Both the position numbers and the translations under genes were made by a program. Shown one piece after another: positions 1 through 8,793 of a DNA stretch of 35,219 bases. Every line of letters begins with the position of its first letter. The first letter of the stretch is position 1. The notes beneath the pieces were generated by a model, which had not been told where the DNA came from, did not search any database, and saw only the letters and a program-made list of their open reading frames with translations. This DNA is from Alphaproteobacteria bacterium (lineage in GTDB: Bacteria > Pseudomonadota > Alphaproteobacteria > UBA828), in the NCBI GenBank assembly GCA_022823305.1, contig JAJDXK010000080.1, forward strand, positions 1 to 35,219, given 5' to 3'.

Positions 1-450
1 TTCTTCCAGGGCCGGCGCGAACTGCGCCCGGGCGGCGGCGAGGCGCGCCGGCGTGACCCGGTGCAGCGCGCAGCGGGTCTCGACCACGTTGGCGCCGCTC
101 ACCCCGTCGTGGCGCGGCGCGACGACCAGGTCGAAGCGGACGGGCGAGACGCGCGGGTCCTGGACGAAGACGGTGAAGCACCCGGCGACGCGCCGGAGCC
201 GGAGCGCAAGCCCCACCGCCTTGCGCCCGCCGGCGATGAGCAGCGAGGGCCAGGGCGGCTGCAGCGGATCGCTGCCGGGGGCGAGCGCGCCGAGCGGCGG
301 GAGCGGCCACGCCCCCGGCAGGTGCCGCCACGGCGCGGCCGGCGAGGCCCGCCTGAGCAGCGGCTCCTCGCCCATCGCCTCGGCAAGGCCGAGGCACTGG
401 TTCTCGGTCCCGGCGATCCCCTCGGTCAGCACCCAGCAGCCGGCCCGCAT
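1..450 (-). CDS. ELM1-family protein (DUF1022), C-terminus beyond window
   Basis: An open frame runs from an ATG at 450 on the minus strand to the window edge, giving the first 150 residues without a stop. It begins MRAGCWVLTEGIAGTENQ, then has a glycine-rich SLLIAGGRKAV segment, then VQDPR and FDLVVAPRHDGVSG, then a run containing NVVETRCALHRV. This order is typical of the bacterial ELM1 family, named after the plant mitochondrial fission protein ELM1 and related in fold to nucleotide-sugar transferases; the bacterial role is unknown. The start overlaps the EamA stop (TGATG at 448-452), so the two are probably translationally coupled. The glycosyltransferase-like C-terminal half lies outside the window. 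Confidence 0.8.
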   Translation of the reverse strand, partial: MRAGCWVLTEGIAGTENQCLGLAEAMGEEPLLRRASPAAPWRHLPGAWPLPPLGALAPGSDPLQPPWPSLLIAGGRKAVGLALRLRRVAGCFTVFVQDPRVSPVRFDLVVAPRHDGVSGANVVETRCALHRVTPARLAAARAQFAPALEE

Positions 451-1388
451 CAGCCGCCGCGCCTGAAGCTCTCGGGCCGCGTCACCACCGGCAGCGCCAG
501 CGCGGCCACGACCAGGCCGAGCGCCGTGAACTCGGTCCAGCCCAGCGGCTCGCCGAGCGCGAGCGCGCCGGTGAACAGGCCCACCATGGGAATGCCGAGG
601 GTCCCGACCGTCGCCACCCCGGTGGGGAACACGCGCACGATCTCATAGTAGAGGTAGTAGCAGATCACGAAGGGCGCGAGGATGTTGTAGATCACCGACA
701 CCAGCGGCCAGAGCGAGGGGAACGACACCGAGCCCGCGTCCACCACCGCGGCCGCGACGAAGATCGGCACGCCGCAGACGAGGCATTGCCAGCCCACCAG
801 CACCCACATGGAGACCTGCCACTCGACGCGCTTCAGCGCGACGGTGCCGCAGGCCCAGCCGATGGCGCCGATGAGCACGAGGATCGGCCCGAGCGGCGCG
901 CCGCCGAGGGTATTCGCGTCGCTCGCGATCAGAACCGCGAGCCCGGCCGAGCCCAGCGCAAGCGCGCCGAGCCGCCGCCAGCCGGGGCGCTCGCCCAGCA
1001 CGACGTAGCCGATCGGCACGGTCCAGATCGGCATCGTGTAGGCGATGATCGCGCCGCGGCCGGAGGTCGTGTAGACGAGCCCGAAACCGGTCGCGATGTG
1101 CCAGAGGGTGATGTTGAAGAAGCCCGAGACCAGCAGCGGTCGCCACTGCGTGCGGGGCACGCGGAGAGAACGGCCGAGAGCGCGATGAAGGGCCAGGATC
1201 AGCAGGCCGGCACAGAGGAGGCAGAGCCCGCGGAAGGTGAGCACGGGCAGCTCGTCGAGGGCGATCTTGAGCATCGGCCAGTTGACGCCCCAGAGCAGCG
1301 TCAGCAGCGCCAGCAGGACGAAGCCCCGGCGCGGCAGGGACTCACTGCCACCGGTCAGGCCGGCCGATGGTCCCCCTGCATTCGTCAC
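450..1388 (-). CDS. EamA/DMT-family exporter
   Basis: 312-residue polytopic inner-membrane protein with about ten hydrophobic segments arranged as two EamA repeats (about residues 22-155 and 165-300), the layout of RhaT/YedA-type drug/metabolite transporters. Recognisable pieces are LLWGVNWPMLKIAL in TM1 and the repeat-end motif GEPLGWTEFTALGLVVAALA. Family members export amino acids or other small metabolites; the substrate cannot be read from sequence. The start is a GTG at 1388 with only a weak G-rich Shine-Dalgarno. The stop overlaps the start of the ELM1-family gene. It diverges from aapJ across a 381-bp gap. Confidence 0.85.
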   Translation of the reverse strand: MTNAGGPSAGLTGGSESLPRRGFVLLALLTLLWGVNWPMLKIALDELPVLTFRGLCLLCAGLLILALHRALGRSLRVPRTQWRPLLVSGFFNITLWHIATGFGLVYTTSGRGAIIAYTMPIWTVPIGYVVLGERPGWRRLGALALGSAGLAVLIASDANTLGGAPLGPILVLIGAIGWACGTVALKRVEWQVSMWVLVGWQCLVCGVPIFVAAAVVDAGSVSFPSLWPLVSVIYNILAPFVICYYLYYEIVRVFPTGVATVGTLGIPMVGLFTGALALGEPLGWTEFTALGLVVAALALPVVTRPESFRRGG

Positions 1389-1769
1389 GACCGCCCCGCC
1401 CCGCGCCCCGCTGCCCCGGCCCGGCGCGCCGCAGAGGCGCCCCTCGTGCCGTCGTCCTCATCATCCCGCCCCGGCCTCCCGGCCTCAAGGGCCACGCCGA
1501 CGCCGGCCGGGTTTGGGGCACGAGCGCCGATACGCACGCCGTGCAAGGAACGCCCGGCGCGAGAAGTTAATCGGTATATCCAGAGTCCTGAACGGCACGG
1601 ACATTCGAAAATATTTGCAATTATCTTGCTTGTTCGGCCATTCTCCCTTGCCTAGACTGAAGCGCGACGCGCGCCGGGTGGATGGGCGGAAATCGCAGGC
1701 GCCCGCAACACCTTCAGGCCCCGCATGGCAGGCGTGCGCAGTGTCCACACTGGGAACTGGAGGACAGGG
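1389..1769. other. Intergenic region between eamA and aapJ
   Basis: 381 bp separating divergent genes, with no convincing gene. The half next to eamA is low-complexity, very GC-rich sequence. The stretch 1568-1660 is markedly AT-rich for this genome and is the likely promoter zone for aapJ. Confidence 0.6.
1630..1658 (+). promoter_or_regulatory. Candidate sigma-70-type promoter of aapJ
   Basis: TTGTTC at 1630-1635, a 17-bp spacer and TAGACT at 1653-1658 lie at the edge of the AT-rich stretch, about 110 bp before the aapJ start. Matches are moderate and the assignment is by eye. Confidence 0.35.
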
Positions 1770-2798
1770 ATGAGCTTCAGGAAAATTGCCGGCGCCATAG
1801 CGGTTGCCGGTGCGCTGGTGGCTGGCGGAGCCATGTCGGGCCAGGCAGCGACCCTCGACGACGTGAAGGCCGCAGGCACGCTCAAGTGCGGCATCAACAC
1901 CGGCCTGCCGGGCTTCGCCTACACCGACGATGCGGGCAACTGGACCGGCTTCGACGTCGCCTATTGCCGGGCGATGGCCGCGGCCGTCCTCGGCGATGCC
2001 AACGCGATTTCCTTCGTCAACCTGACCGGCAAGACGCGCTTCCCGGCGCTGGCGTCCGGCGAGATCGACGTGCTTTCGCGCAACACCACGTGGACTTTCT
2101 CGCGTGACGTCGACCTCGGCTTCACCTTCATCGGCGTCAGCTACTACGACGGCCAGGGCTTCATCGGCCGCACGGCGCTCGGCATTGGCAGCGCCACGGA
2201 GCTCGACGGCGCCTCGGTCTGCATCCAGACCGGCACCACCACCGAGCTTAACCTCGCCGACTTCTTCCGCGTCAACGGCATCAGCTACGAGCCGGTGCCG
2301 ATCGAGACCAACGCCGAGGCCCGCGCGGCCTACGAGGCGGAGCGTTGCGACGTCTACACGACGGACGCTTCCGGCCTCGCGGCGACGCGGACGACCTTCG
2401 AGGATCCCAGCCAGCACATGGTGTTCCCGGAGATCGTCTCGAAGGAGCCGCTGGGGCCGCTGGTGCGCCAGGGCGACGACCAGTGGGCCGACATCGCGCG
2501 CTGGACGCTCAACGCGCTGATCACGGCGGAGGAGCTGGGCGTGACCCAGGCGAACGTCGCCGAGATGGCCAACGGGACCGATCATCCGGAGATCAACCGG
2601 ATGCTGGGCTCGGAAGGCTCGCTCGGCGAGATGCTGGGCCTCGACGCCCAGTGGGCGGTTCGCGCGATCGCGGCGGAAGGCAACTACGCCGAGATCTTCG
2701 ACCGCTACATCGGCAAGGACAGCCCGCTCGCTCTCGGGCGCGGCCTCAACGCGCTCTACACCGACGGCGGCATCCTCTATTCGCCTCCGTTCCGGTAG
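1770..2798 (+). CDS. aapJ: General L-amino acid ABC transporter, periplasmic binding protein
   Basis: 342-residue secreted solute-binding protein of the polar amino acid class. ATG at 1770 follows a GGAGG-type site; an upstream in-frame start at 1725 would put extra polar residues before the signal peptide and is disfavoured. Residues 1-26 form a signal peptide (MSFRKIAGAIAVAG core, cleavage near GQA). The mature protein opens LDDVKAAGTLKCGINTGLPGFA and has the GFDVAYCRA segment typical of SBP_bac_3 proteins. Length and order of the following genes match AapJ of rhizobial AapJQMP, a broad-specificity L-amino acid importer. The exact substrate range here is inferred. Confidence 0.93.
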   Translation: MSFRKIAGAIAVAGALVAGGAMSGQAATLDDVKAAGTLKCGINTGLPGFAYTDDAGNWTGFDVAYCRAMAAAVLGDANAISFVNLTGKTRFPALASGEIDVLSRNTTWTFSRDVDLGFTFIGVSYYDGQGFIGRTALGIGSATELDGASVCIQTGTTTELNLADFFRVNGISYEPVPIETNAEARAAYEAERCDVYTTDASGLAATRTTFEDPSQHMVFPEIVSKEPLGPLVRQGDDQWADIARWTLNALITAEELGVTQANVAEMANGTDHPEINRMLGSEGSLGEMLGLDAQWAVRAIAAEGNYAEIFDRYIGKDSPLALGRGLNALYTDGGILYSPPFR

Positions 2799-2810
2799 GA
2801 TCGACAAGCA

Positions 2811-2849
2811 CCGTCCCGCCCGCACGACCGGGCGGGGCGGTGTTTTTTT
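2811..2849 (+). terminator. Hairpin plus T-tract between aapJ and aapQ
   Basis: A 12-bp stem (2811-2822 with 2829-2840, one G-T pair) around a 6-nt loop is followed by TG and seven T. It has the form of a Rho-independent terminator but sits inside an operon, just after the binding-protein gene. Partial termination here would give more AapJ than membrane components, as is common in ABC import operons; the stem would also protect the aapJ mRNA 3' end. Confidence 0.8.
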
Positions 2850-2913
2850 CCGGTAGGGAGCGCTCCTTCCGGCAGAAGATGCCGTTCGGTCAACCTGGGG
2901 GAGCGGCGGGACC

Positions 2914-4104
2914 GTGAGTAAGAAGGCGGCGCCCGGCGGCAGCGGCGGCTTCGACATCAGCCGCGCCTGGACCGACGAGCGCGCGCGCGGCGTCATTTTC
3001 CAGCTTCTCCTGGTGCTCGGGCTGGCGCTGCTCGCCGCCTTCATCGTTTCGAACACGATCACGAACCTCAGGGAAGCCGGCCTCTCCTCCGGCTACGGCT
3101 TCCTCTTCGACACCTCCGCCTTCGACATCAACCAGCGCCTGGTCGAGTACTCGTCCACCTCGACCTACGGGCAGGCCTTCGTCGTCGGCGCGCTCAACAC
3201 CATCCTGGTCGCGGTGATGGGAGTCGTCACGGCCACGGTCATCGGCTTCGTGGCCGGCGTGCTGCGGCTCTCGAACAACTTCCTGGTCAGCCGCATCGTG
3301 GCAGCCTGGGTCGAGTTCACCCGCAACGTCCCGGTCCTGCTCCAAATCATCTTCTGGTGGCTGATCATGCTGGCGCTGCCCAGGGTGCGCGACAGCATCT
3401 CGTTCGGCGACGCCGCTTTCCTCAACAACCGCGGCATCTTCCTCCCCGCACCCATCTTCGAGGACGGCTCGGCGATCGTGCTCGCGCTGATCCTGGTGGG
3501 CGTGGTGGCGACCGTCGCAGTCAGGTACTGGGCACGCAAGCGCCAGGACGCGACGGGCCGCACCTTCCCGGTCGGCTGGGCCGGGCTCGGGCTGATCGTG
3601 GGCGTGCCGCTGATCGTCTATTTCGCCGTCGGCCAGCCGCTCGACTTCGACATCCCGGAGAAGAAGAAGTTCAACCTCAAGGGCGGCTTCAACGTCACGC
3701 CGGAGCTGGTGGCACTGTGGCTCGCGCTCTCGACCTACACCGGCGCCTTCATCTCCGAGATCGTGCGCGCCGGCATCCTCTCGGTCTCCAAGGGACAGAC
3801 CGAGGCCGCCGGCGCGCTGGGGCTGCGGCGCGGGCTCACCATGCGCAAGATCATCCTGCCGCAGGCGCTGCGCGTGATCATCCCGCCGATGACGAGCCAG
3901 TACCTCAACCTGACCAAGAACTCCTCGCTCGCCGTGGCCATCGGCTACCAGGACATCGTCTCGATCGGCGACACCATCCTCAACCAGAGCGGGCAGGCGC
4001 TCGAGGTGATCTCTCTCTACATGGCGTTCTACCTGGTGCTGAGTCTGCTCACGTCCGCCTTCATGAACTGGTACAACAAGCGCATCGCGCTGGTGGAACG
4101 ATGA
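2914..4104 (+). CDS. aapQ: General L-amino acid ABC transporter, permease AapQ
   Basis: 396-residue inner-membrane permease of the His/Glu/Gln/Arg/opine family (BPD_transp_1). GTG start at 2914 preceded by GGGGGAG. TM1 lies near residues 28-46; the permease core starts near residue 88 (QAFVVGALNTILVA). The ABC-docking EAA loop is at about 297-325 (EAAGALGLRRGL through ILPQALRVIIPP). The long insert between the first core helices and the EAA loop (about 160-265) is typical of AapQ compared with shorter HisQ-type permeases. The stop overlaps the aapM start (ATGA), so translation is coupled. Confidence 0.92.
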   Translation: MSKKAAPGGSGGFDISRAWTDERARGVIFQLLLVLGLALLAAFIVSNTITNLREAGLSSGYGFLFDTSAFDINQRLVEYSSTSTYGQAFVVGALNTILVAVMGVVTATVIGFVAGVLRLSNNFLVSRIVAAWVEFTRNVPVLLQIIFWWLIMLALPRVRDSISFGDAAFLNNRGIFLPAPIFEDGSAIVLALILVGVVATVAVRYWARKRQDATGRTFPVGWAGLGLIVGVPLIVYFAVGQPLDFDIPEKKKFNLKGGFNVTPELVALWLALSTYTGAFISEIVRAGILSVSKGQTEAAGALGLRRGLTMRKIILPQALRVIIPPMTSQYLNLTKNSSLAVAIGYQDIVSIGDTILNQSGQALEVISLYMAFYLVLSLLTSAFMNWYNKRIALVER

Positions 4105-5213
4105 CGAAGTACGCCTTCCACCGCAGCCGGGCGGAGATGCTGCCCGAGCGTGCGCCGCCGCTGACCAGCACCGGCGTCATCGGCTGGGTACGGACCAACC
4201 TCTTCTCGAGCTGGCTGAGCGCGGTGCTCACGGTGGCCTCGATCGCGGTGCTCGCGTTGGTCCTGCCGGGGCTGATCGAGTGGGCCTTCATCGACGCCAC
4301 GCTCACCGGCGAACTCGGCAAGGACTGCCCCAGCGAGGGCGCGTGCTGGGCCTGGCTCGACCAGCGCATTACCCAGTTCTTCTACGGCTTCTACCCGGTC
4401 GAGTCCTACTGGCGGGTGAACGTCTGCCTCGCCCTGCTGGTGCCGGCGCTCGCCTACATGCTCTTCGACAAGCTGCCCTACGCCCGCTACGGGCGCTGGT
4501 ACTCGCTCGCCTATCCCGTGATCGCGGCGATCCTGCTGGTAGGCGGCCTCGGCCTCGAGGTCATCCGCACCGACCAGTTCGGCGGCTTCATGCTCAACCT
4601 CATCGCCGGCCTCGTCGGCATCGTGCTCTCGCTTCCCATCGGCATCCTGCTGGCGCTGGGCCGGCGCTCGCGCATGCCGATCGTGCGTTGGTTCTCGGTG
4701 AGCTTCATCGAGTTCATCCGCGGCGTGCCGCTGATCACGCTGCTCTTCGTCGCGATCATTCTGCTGCCGCTCTTCCTGCCCCCGCAGGTCACGCTCGACC
4801 AGCTCATCCGGGTGATGATCATCATCACGCTCTTCGCCTCGGCCTACATGGCCGAGGTGATCCGCGGCGGGCTGCAGGCGATCCCCAACGGGCAGTACGA
4901 GGCCGGCCAGGCGATGGGGCTCGGCTACTGGCAGTCGATGCGGCTGATCATCCTGCCGCAGGCGCTGAAGATCTCCATCCCGGGCATCGTCAACACCTTC
5001 ATCGGCCTCTTCAAGGACACCACGCTGGTCATCATCATCGGCCTGTTCGACATCCTCGGCCAGGCGCGCCTGCTACAGACCAACCCGGACTGGCTGGGCA
5101 AGGTCGACTACGAGACCTTCCTGCTGGCGGCGCTCTTCTTCTTCGTGATCTGCTTCAGCATGTCGCGCTACTCGCTCAACCTCGAGAAGCGCCTCGACAC
5201 CACGCGACGATAG
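4101..5213 (+). CDS. aapM: General L-amino acid ABC transporter, permease AapM
   Basis: 370-residue inner-membrane permease, partner of AapQ. ATG at 4101 overlaps the aapQ stop by four bases. An N-terminal helix (about 35-60), a Cys-containing periplasmic stretch (CPSEGACWAW, 76-85) and helices at about 107-122 and 137-152 precede the conserved core. The EAA loop is at about 267-290 (YEAGQAMGLGYWQSM, then ILPQALK). Nine bases separate it from aapP. AapQ and AapM should form the heterodimeric channel energised by AapP. Confidence 0.92.
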   Translation: MTKYAFHRSRAEMLPERAPPLTSTGVIGWVRTNLFSSWLSAVLTVASIAVLALVLPGLIEWAFIDATLTGELGKDCPSEGACWAWLDQRITQFFYGFYPVESYWRVNVCLALLVPALAYMLFDKLPYARYGRWYSLAYPVIAAILLVGGLGLEVIRTDQFGGFMLNLIAGLVGIVLSLPIGILLALGRRSRMPIVRWFSVSFIEFIRGVPLITLLFVAIILLPLFLPPQVTLDQLIRVMIIITLFASAYMAEVIRGGLQAIPNGQYEAGQAMGLGYWQSMRLIILPQALKISIPGIVNTFIGLFKDTTLVIIIGLFDILGQARLLQTNPDWLGKVDYETFLLAALFFFVICFSMSRYSLNLEKRLDTTRR

Positions 5214-5222
5214 GGGGACACC

Positions 5223-5987
<765 letters not shown>

Positions 5988-5994
5988 CCGGGGC

Positions 5995-7479
5995 TTAGCC
6001 GTCGCCCGCGGTATCCGCGCCGGTATCGAAGCGCGCGGGCGCCGGGCTCACCACGCGGGTCTCGCCGCCGCCCGCCACCTCGAAGACGGCGAGCCCCCGT
6101 TCGGCGATGCCGTCGGCATCGAAGCGGAAGAGGCCGTCCGCGCCCAGGAAGCCGCCGCGGTTGCCGATGGCGCCCGGGCCAAAGGGCGCGCCGGCGCGCG
6201 CCAGCGCTGCGGCGAGCGCGGTCGCGTCGTAGGCGAGCGTCGCGATCGCGCCCGGCGCCTCGCCGAAGATGCGCTCGTAGCGCGCCTCGAAGCTGCGCCG
6301 CGCCACCGGGTCGGGACCGGCGAACCAGCCGCCGGCGAGCGCCCGCTCGCCGAGCGTCTCACGCTCCTCCCAGAGCCCGGTGCCGAGAAAGCGGATCTTG
6401 GCGGGGTCGATGTCGTAGAAGGGAAGCAGCGGCGCAACCTGGCGCAGGCTGGCGCCGCCGCCGGCCAGCAGCAGCGCATCGAAGGGCAGCTCGCCCAGCG
6501 TGTCGAGGGTCTTCAGGCGCTCCAGCCGGCGGCGGGCGGCGGCATCGTCCTGCTGGGTGAGGGCGCGCCGCTCGGCCTTCAGGGCCTGGGTGCGGCGGTC
6601 GTACTCGGCGAGCGCGCGCACCACGTCGGACGCGTCCGACGCATCCGGGGCGTAGGTGCGGACCCGCGTGAGCGACAGGCCGGTGAGCACGGCGGCGGCG
6701 GCGGCTTCGTCCGTCACCGCCGTGCCGTAGCGCGTCTCGGGCGCGAGCAGCGCAACCTGCCGGTGGCCCGCCTCTGCGGCGTGGGCGAAGACCCGCCTGA
6801 TCTGCGCGCGCGGCGTGTGGCCGAGCAGGTAGACGCCCTCGCTCGCCGCAGCCCGGTCGGTGGAGAATGCGATCACGGGAACGCCCCCGCCCCGGGCGTG
6901 GACGGCGACGGCCTTCACGGCTTCCGCGAAGAGCGGCCCCAGAATGAGATCGACACCCTCGGCCAGCAGCGCCTGCGCGGCCTGGGCGGCGCCTCCCGCC
7001 GTGCCGCCGGTGTCGCGGGGCAGCAGCGTGAAGCGCTCGTCGGCGGTATCGAAGAGGGCGAGCTGTGCCGCGCGCAGCAGGGTCTCGCCCTCTGCCGCGT
7101 AGCGGCCGGAGAGCGGCAGCAGGAGGCCGACCCTGGCGCCGGTCTGCGCCTGCGCGGGCGGCGCCGTCGCGTCGTCCCCGGCCTCAGGCAGCTCGAGCGC
7201 GGCCAGCGTCGTCGCGCCCGTTTCCGGATCGTCGGCAACGGGCGCGGGCGGCACCGTGCTCTCCGCCTCACCCTCCGGCATGGGCGCCTCCGGCGTCAGG
7301 CGCAGCAGCGCCGCCTCGCCGGCCTGCTCCACGGGTTCCGCCGGCTGGCTCTCGGGCGAGGGCGGCGCTACGCTCGGCGGGACGCAAGCGCCGGCGAAAA
7401 GGCCCAGCAGGATGACGGCAGCCGCCGGGCGCAGGAGCCGGCGCCGGCCGGCTACGGAGAGGGTGCAAGGTCGGACCAT
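5995..7479 (-). CDS. lpoA: LpoA-like penicillin-binding protein activator (lipoprotein)
   Basis: 494-residue predicted lipoprotein. Start chosen at ATG 7479 because a lipoprotein signal follows (VILLGLFAGAC, lipid-attached Cys32); the frame stays open further upstream but without a signal. After a Pro/Glu-rich linker (about 33-115), residues from about 118 (VGLLLPLSGRYAAEGETLL) form a periplasmic-binding-protein-like type I fold, as in the C-terminal half of E. coli LpoA (YraM), which stimulates PBP1A. The N-terminal TPR half of gammaproteobacterial LpoA is absent, as usual in alphaproteobacteria. It is divergent from rsmI, as lpoA is in E. coli. Activation of a PBP is inferred from family. 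Confidence 0.82.
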   Translation of the reverse strand: MVRPCTLSVAGRRRLLRPAAAVILLGLFAGACVPPSVAPPSPESQPAEPVEQAGEAALLRLTPEAPMPEGEAESTVPPAPVADDPETGATTLAALELPEAGDDATAPPAQAQTGARVGLLLPLSGRYAAEGETLLRAAQLALFDTADERFTLLPRDTGGTAGGAAQAAQALLAEGVDLILGPLFAEAVKAVAVHARGGGVPVIAFSTDRAAASEGVYLLGHTPRAQIRRVFAHAAEAGHRQVALLAPETRYGTAVTDEAAAAAVLTGLSLTRVRTYAPDASDASDVVRALAEYDRRTQALKAERRALTQQDDAAARRRLERLKTLDTLGELPFDALLLAGGGASLRQVAPLLPFYDIDPAKIRFLGTGLWEERETLGERALAGGWFAGPDPVARRSFEARYERIFGEAPGAIATLAYDATALAAALARAGAPFGPGAIGNRGGFLGADGLFRFDADGIAERGLAVFEVAGGGETRVVSPAPARFDTGADTAGDG

Positions 7480-7480
7480 G
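7477..7480. other. Shared CATG carrying both lpoA and rsmI start codons
   Basis: The palindrome CATG at 7477-7480 reads ATG on both strands. Each ATG is the best-supported start of its gene, so each gene's promoter and ribosome-binding site would have to lie within the other's coding sequence. Confidence 0.55.
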
Positions 7481-8404
7481 ACCGGGAAAGCTCCTGCTGC
7501 GCCCGCAGGCGGCGGCCAGACTACGAAGGGCGCGCCCGCGAGTAAACCGGAGGCCGGTGCGGAGCCGGGCCTCTGGCTGGTGGCGACGCCGATCGGCAAC
7601 CTGGACGACATCTCGGCACGCGCGCTCACGGTGCTCGCCTCGGTCGACCGCATCGCCTGCGAGGACACCCGCCGCACCGGGCGCCTGCTCGCCCGGCACG
7701 GCATTACGGGCCGCCTCGTCTCCTACCACGAGCACAACGCGGCACGCGTCCGCCCGACGCTGATCCGCCTGTTGCGGGGTGGGGGCGCGGTGGCGCTGGT
7801 GGCGGACGCCGGCACGCCGCTGATCTCCGATCCCGGCTACAAGCTGGTCCGCGCGACGCTGGACGCCGGCGTTCGCGTGACCGGATGCCCCGGCCCGAGC
7901 GCGCCGCTGCTGGCGCTGATCCTCTCCGGCCTGCCGACCGACCGCTTCTACTTCGGCGGCTTCCTGCCGGCGCGGGCAGGCGCGCGGCGCCGGGCGCTCG
8001 CGCCGCTCGCCTCTCTCGACGCGACGCTCGTCTTCCTCGAATCCCCGCGCCGGCTCGCGGCCTCGCTGGGCGACATGGCGGCGACGCTGGGCCCGCGCCC
8101 CGCGGCGGTGGCGCGCGAGCTCACCAAGCGCTACGAGGAGCTGCGGCGCGGATCCCTCGCCTCGCTTGCGGACCACTACGGGGCCGCGGGTGCGCCCAAG
8201 GGCGAGATCGTGGTGGTGATCGAGGGCGCGCGGGCCGCCGCCGCACCCGCCCTCTCCGACGCGGAGATCGACGGGCGCCTCGCGGGCCTGCTCGCGACGG
8301 GCACCGTCCGCGACGCGGCGGCGCAGCTCAGCGCCGAGACCGGGCGGCCGCGCCGCGCGCTCTATGCCCGCGCGCTGGCGCTCGTGCGCTCGCGGGAGGC
8401 ATGA
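7478..8404 (+). CDS. rsmI: 16S rRNA 2'-O-ribose methyltransferase RsmI (C1402)
   Basis: 308-residue SAM-dependent tetrapyrrole-methylase-fold enzyme that methylates the ribose of C1402 in 16S rRNA. Family motifs in order: LVATPIGNLDDIS (34-46), CEDTRRTGRLL (61-71), SYHEHN (82-87), VADAGTPLISDPGYKLV (108-124), GPSA (139-142), then FLESPRRLAASL and RELTKRYEE. ATG at 7478 shares bases with the lpoA ATG on the other strand; GTG at 7463 is an alternative. The first 30 residues are low complexity and dispensable-looking. The stop overlaps the yraN start (ATGA). Confidence 0.92.
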   Translation: MTGKAPAAPAGGGQTTKGAPASKPEAGAEPGLWLVATPIGNLDDISARALTVLASVDRIACEDTRRTGRLLARHGITGRLVSYHEHNAARVRPTLIRLLRGGGAVALVADAGTPLISDPGYKLVRATLDAGVRVTGCPGPSAPLLALILSGLPTDRFYFGGFLPARAGARRRALAPLASLDATLVFLESPRRLAASLGDMAATLGPRPAAVARELTKRYEELRRGSLASLADHYGAAGAPKGEIVVVIEGARAAAAPALSDAEIDGRLAGLLATGTVRDAAAQLSAETGRPRRALYARALALVRSREA

Positions 8405-8793
8405 GCACCCGCTCCACGGCGGCACGCCGCGCCGCTCATGACCGGGGCCTGATGGCGGAGCGGCTGTGCGCTCTCAGGCTCAGGCTCGCCGGCTGGCGCA
8501 TCCTCGCGCGGCGCTACGAGACCCCGGTCGGCGAGCTCGACATCGTGGCGAAGCGCGGGGCGCTCATCGCCTTCGTCGAGGTCAAGCACCGCGCGGCGCG
8601 CGAGGACGCGCTGGAGACCGTCACGGCACGTCAGCGGCGCCGGATCGAGGATGCGGCGAGCATTTTCTTGTCGCGCCATCCGAATTGGCGCAAGCTTTCG
8701 CTCCGATTCGACGTAATGGTGGTGACCCCCTGGCGATGGCCGAGCCACGTGCCCGACGCATGGCGCCCCGAGCGCAGCGGGGCCGTTCCCTGA
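8401..8793 (+). CDS. yraN: YraN family protein (UPF0102), predicted nuclease fold
   Basis: 130-residue protein with the YraN signature of a restriction-endonuclease-like fold: GELDIVA (44-50) and FVEVKHR (58-64), supplying the D-(E/D)xK acidic and lysine residues of a nuclease-type site. The function is not established; the gene travels with rsmI and lpoA in many proteobacteria, as here. ATG at 8401 overlaps the rsmI stop. The 3' end overlaps the probable start of the BON lipoprotein gene in another frame. Confidence 0.9.
   Translation: MSTRSTAARRAAHDRGLMAERLCALRLRLAGWRILARRYETPVGELDIVAKRGALIAFVEVKHRAAREDALETVTARQRRRIEDAASIFLSRHPNWRKLSLRFDVMVVTPWRWPSHVPDAWRPERSGAVP

Noticed and set aside
1593..1607. 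Sigma-54-like sequence upstream of aapJ (CGGCACGGACATTCG)
   Set aside because: The essential GC of the -12 element is CG here, so the core GG-N10-GC is not met.
1485..3062. A 525-codon minus-strand frame across aapJ
   Set aside because: Its translation has no family resemblance and is antisense to aapJ, which has a signal peptide, correct length and operon context.
3357..5213. A 618-codon frame running from within aapQ into aapM
   Set aside because: The first 250 codons are the out-of-frame shadow of aapQ; the real aapM begins at the ATG overlapping the aapQ stop at 4101.
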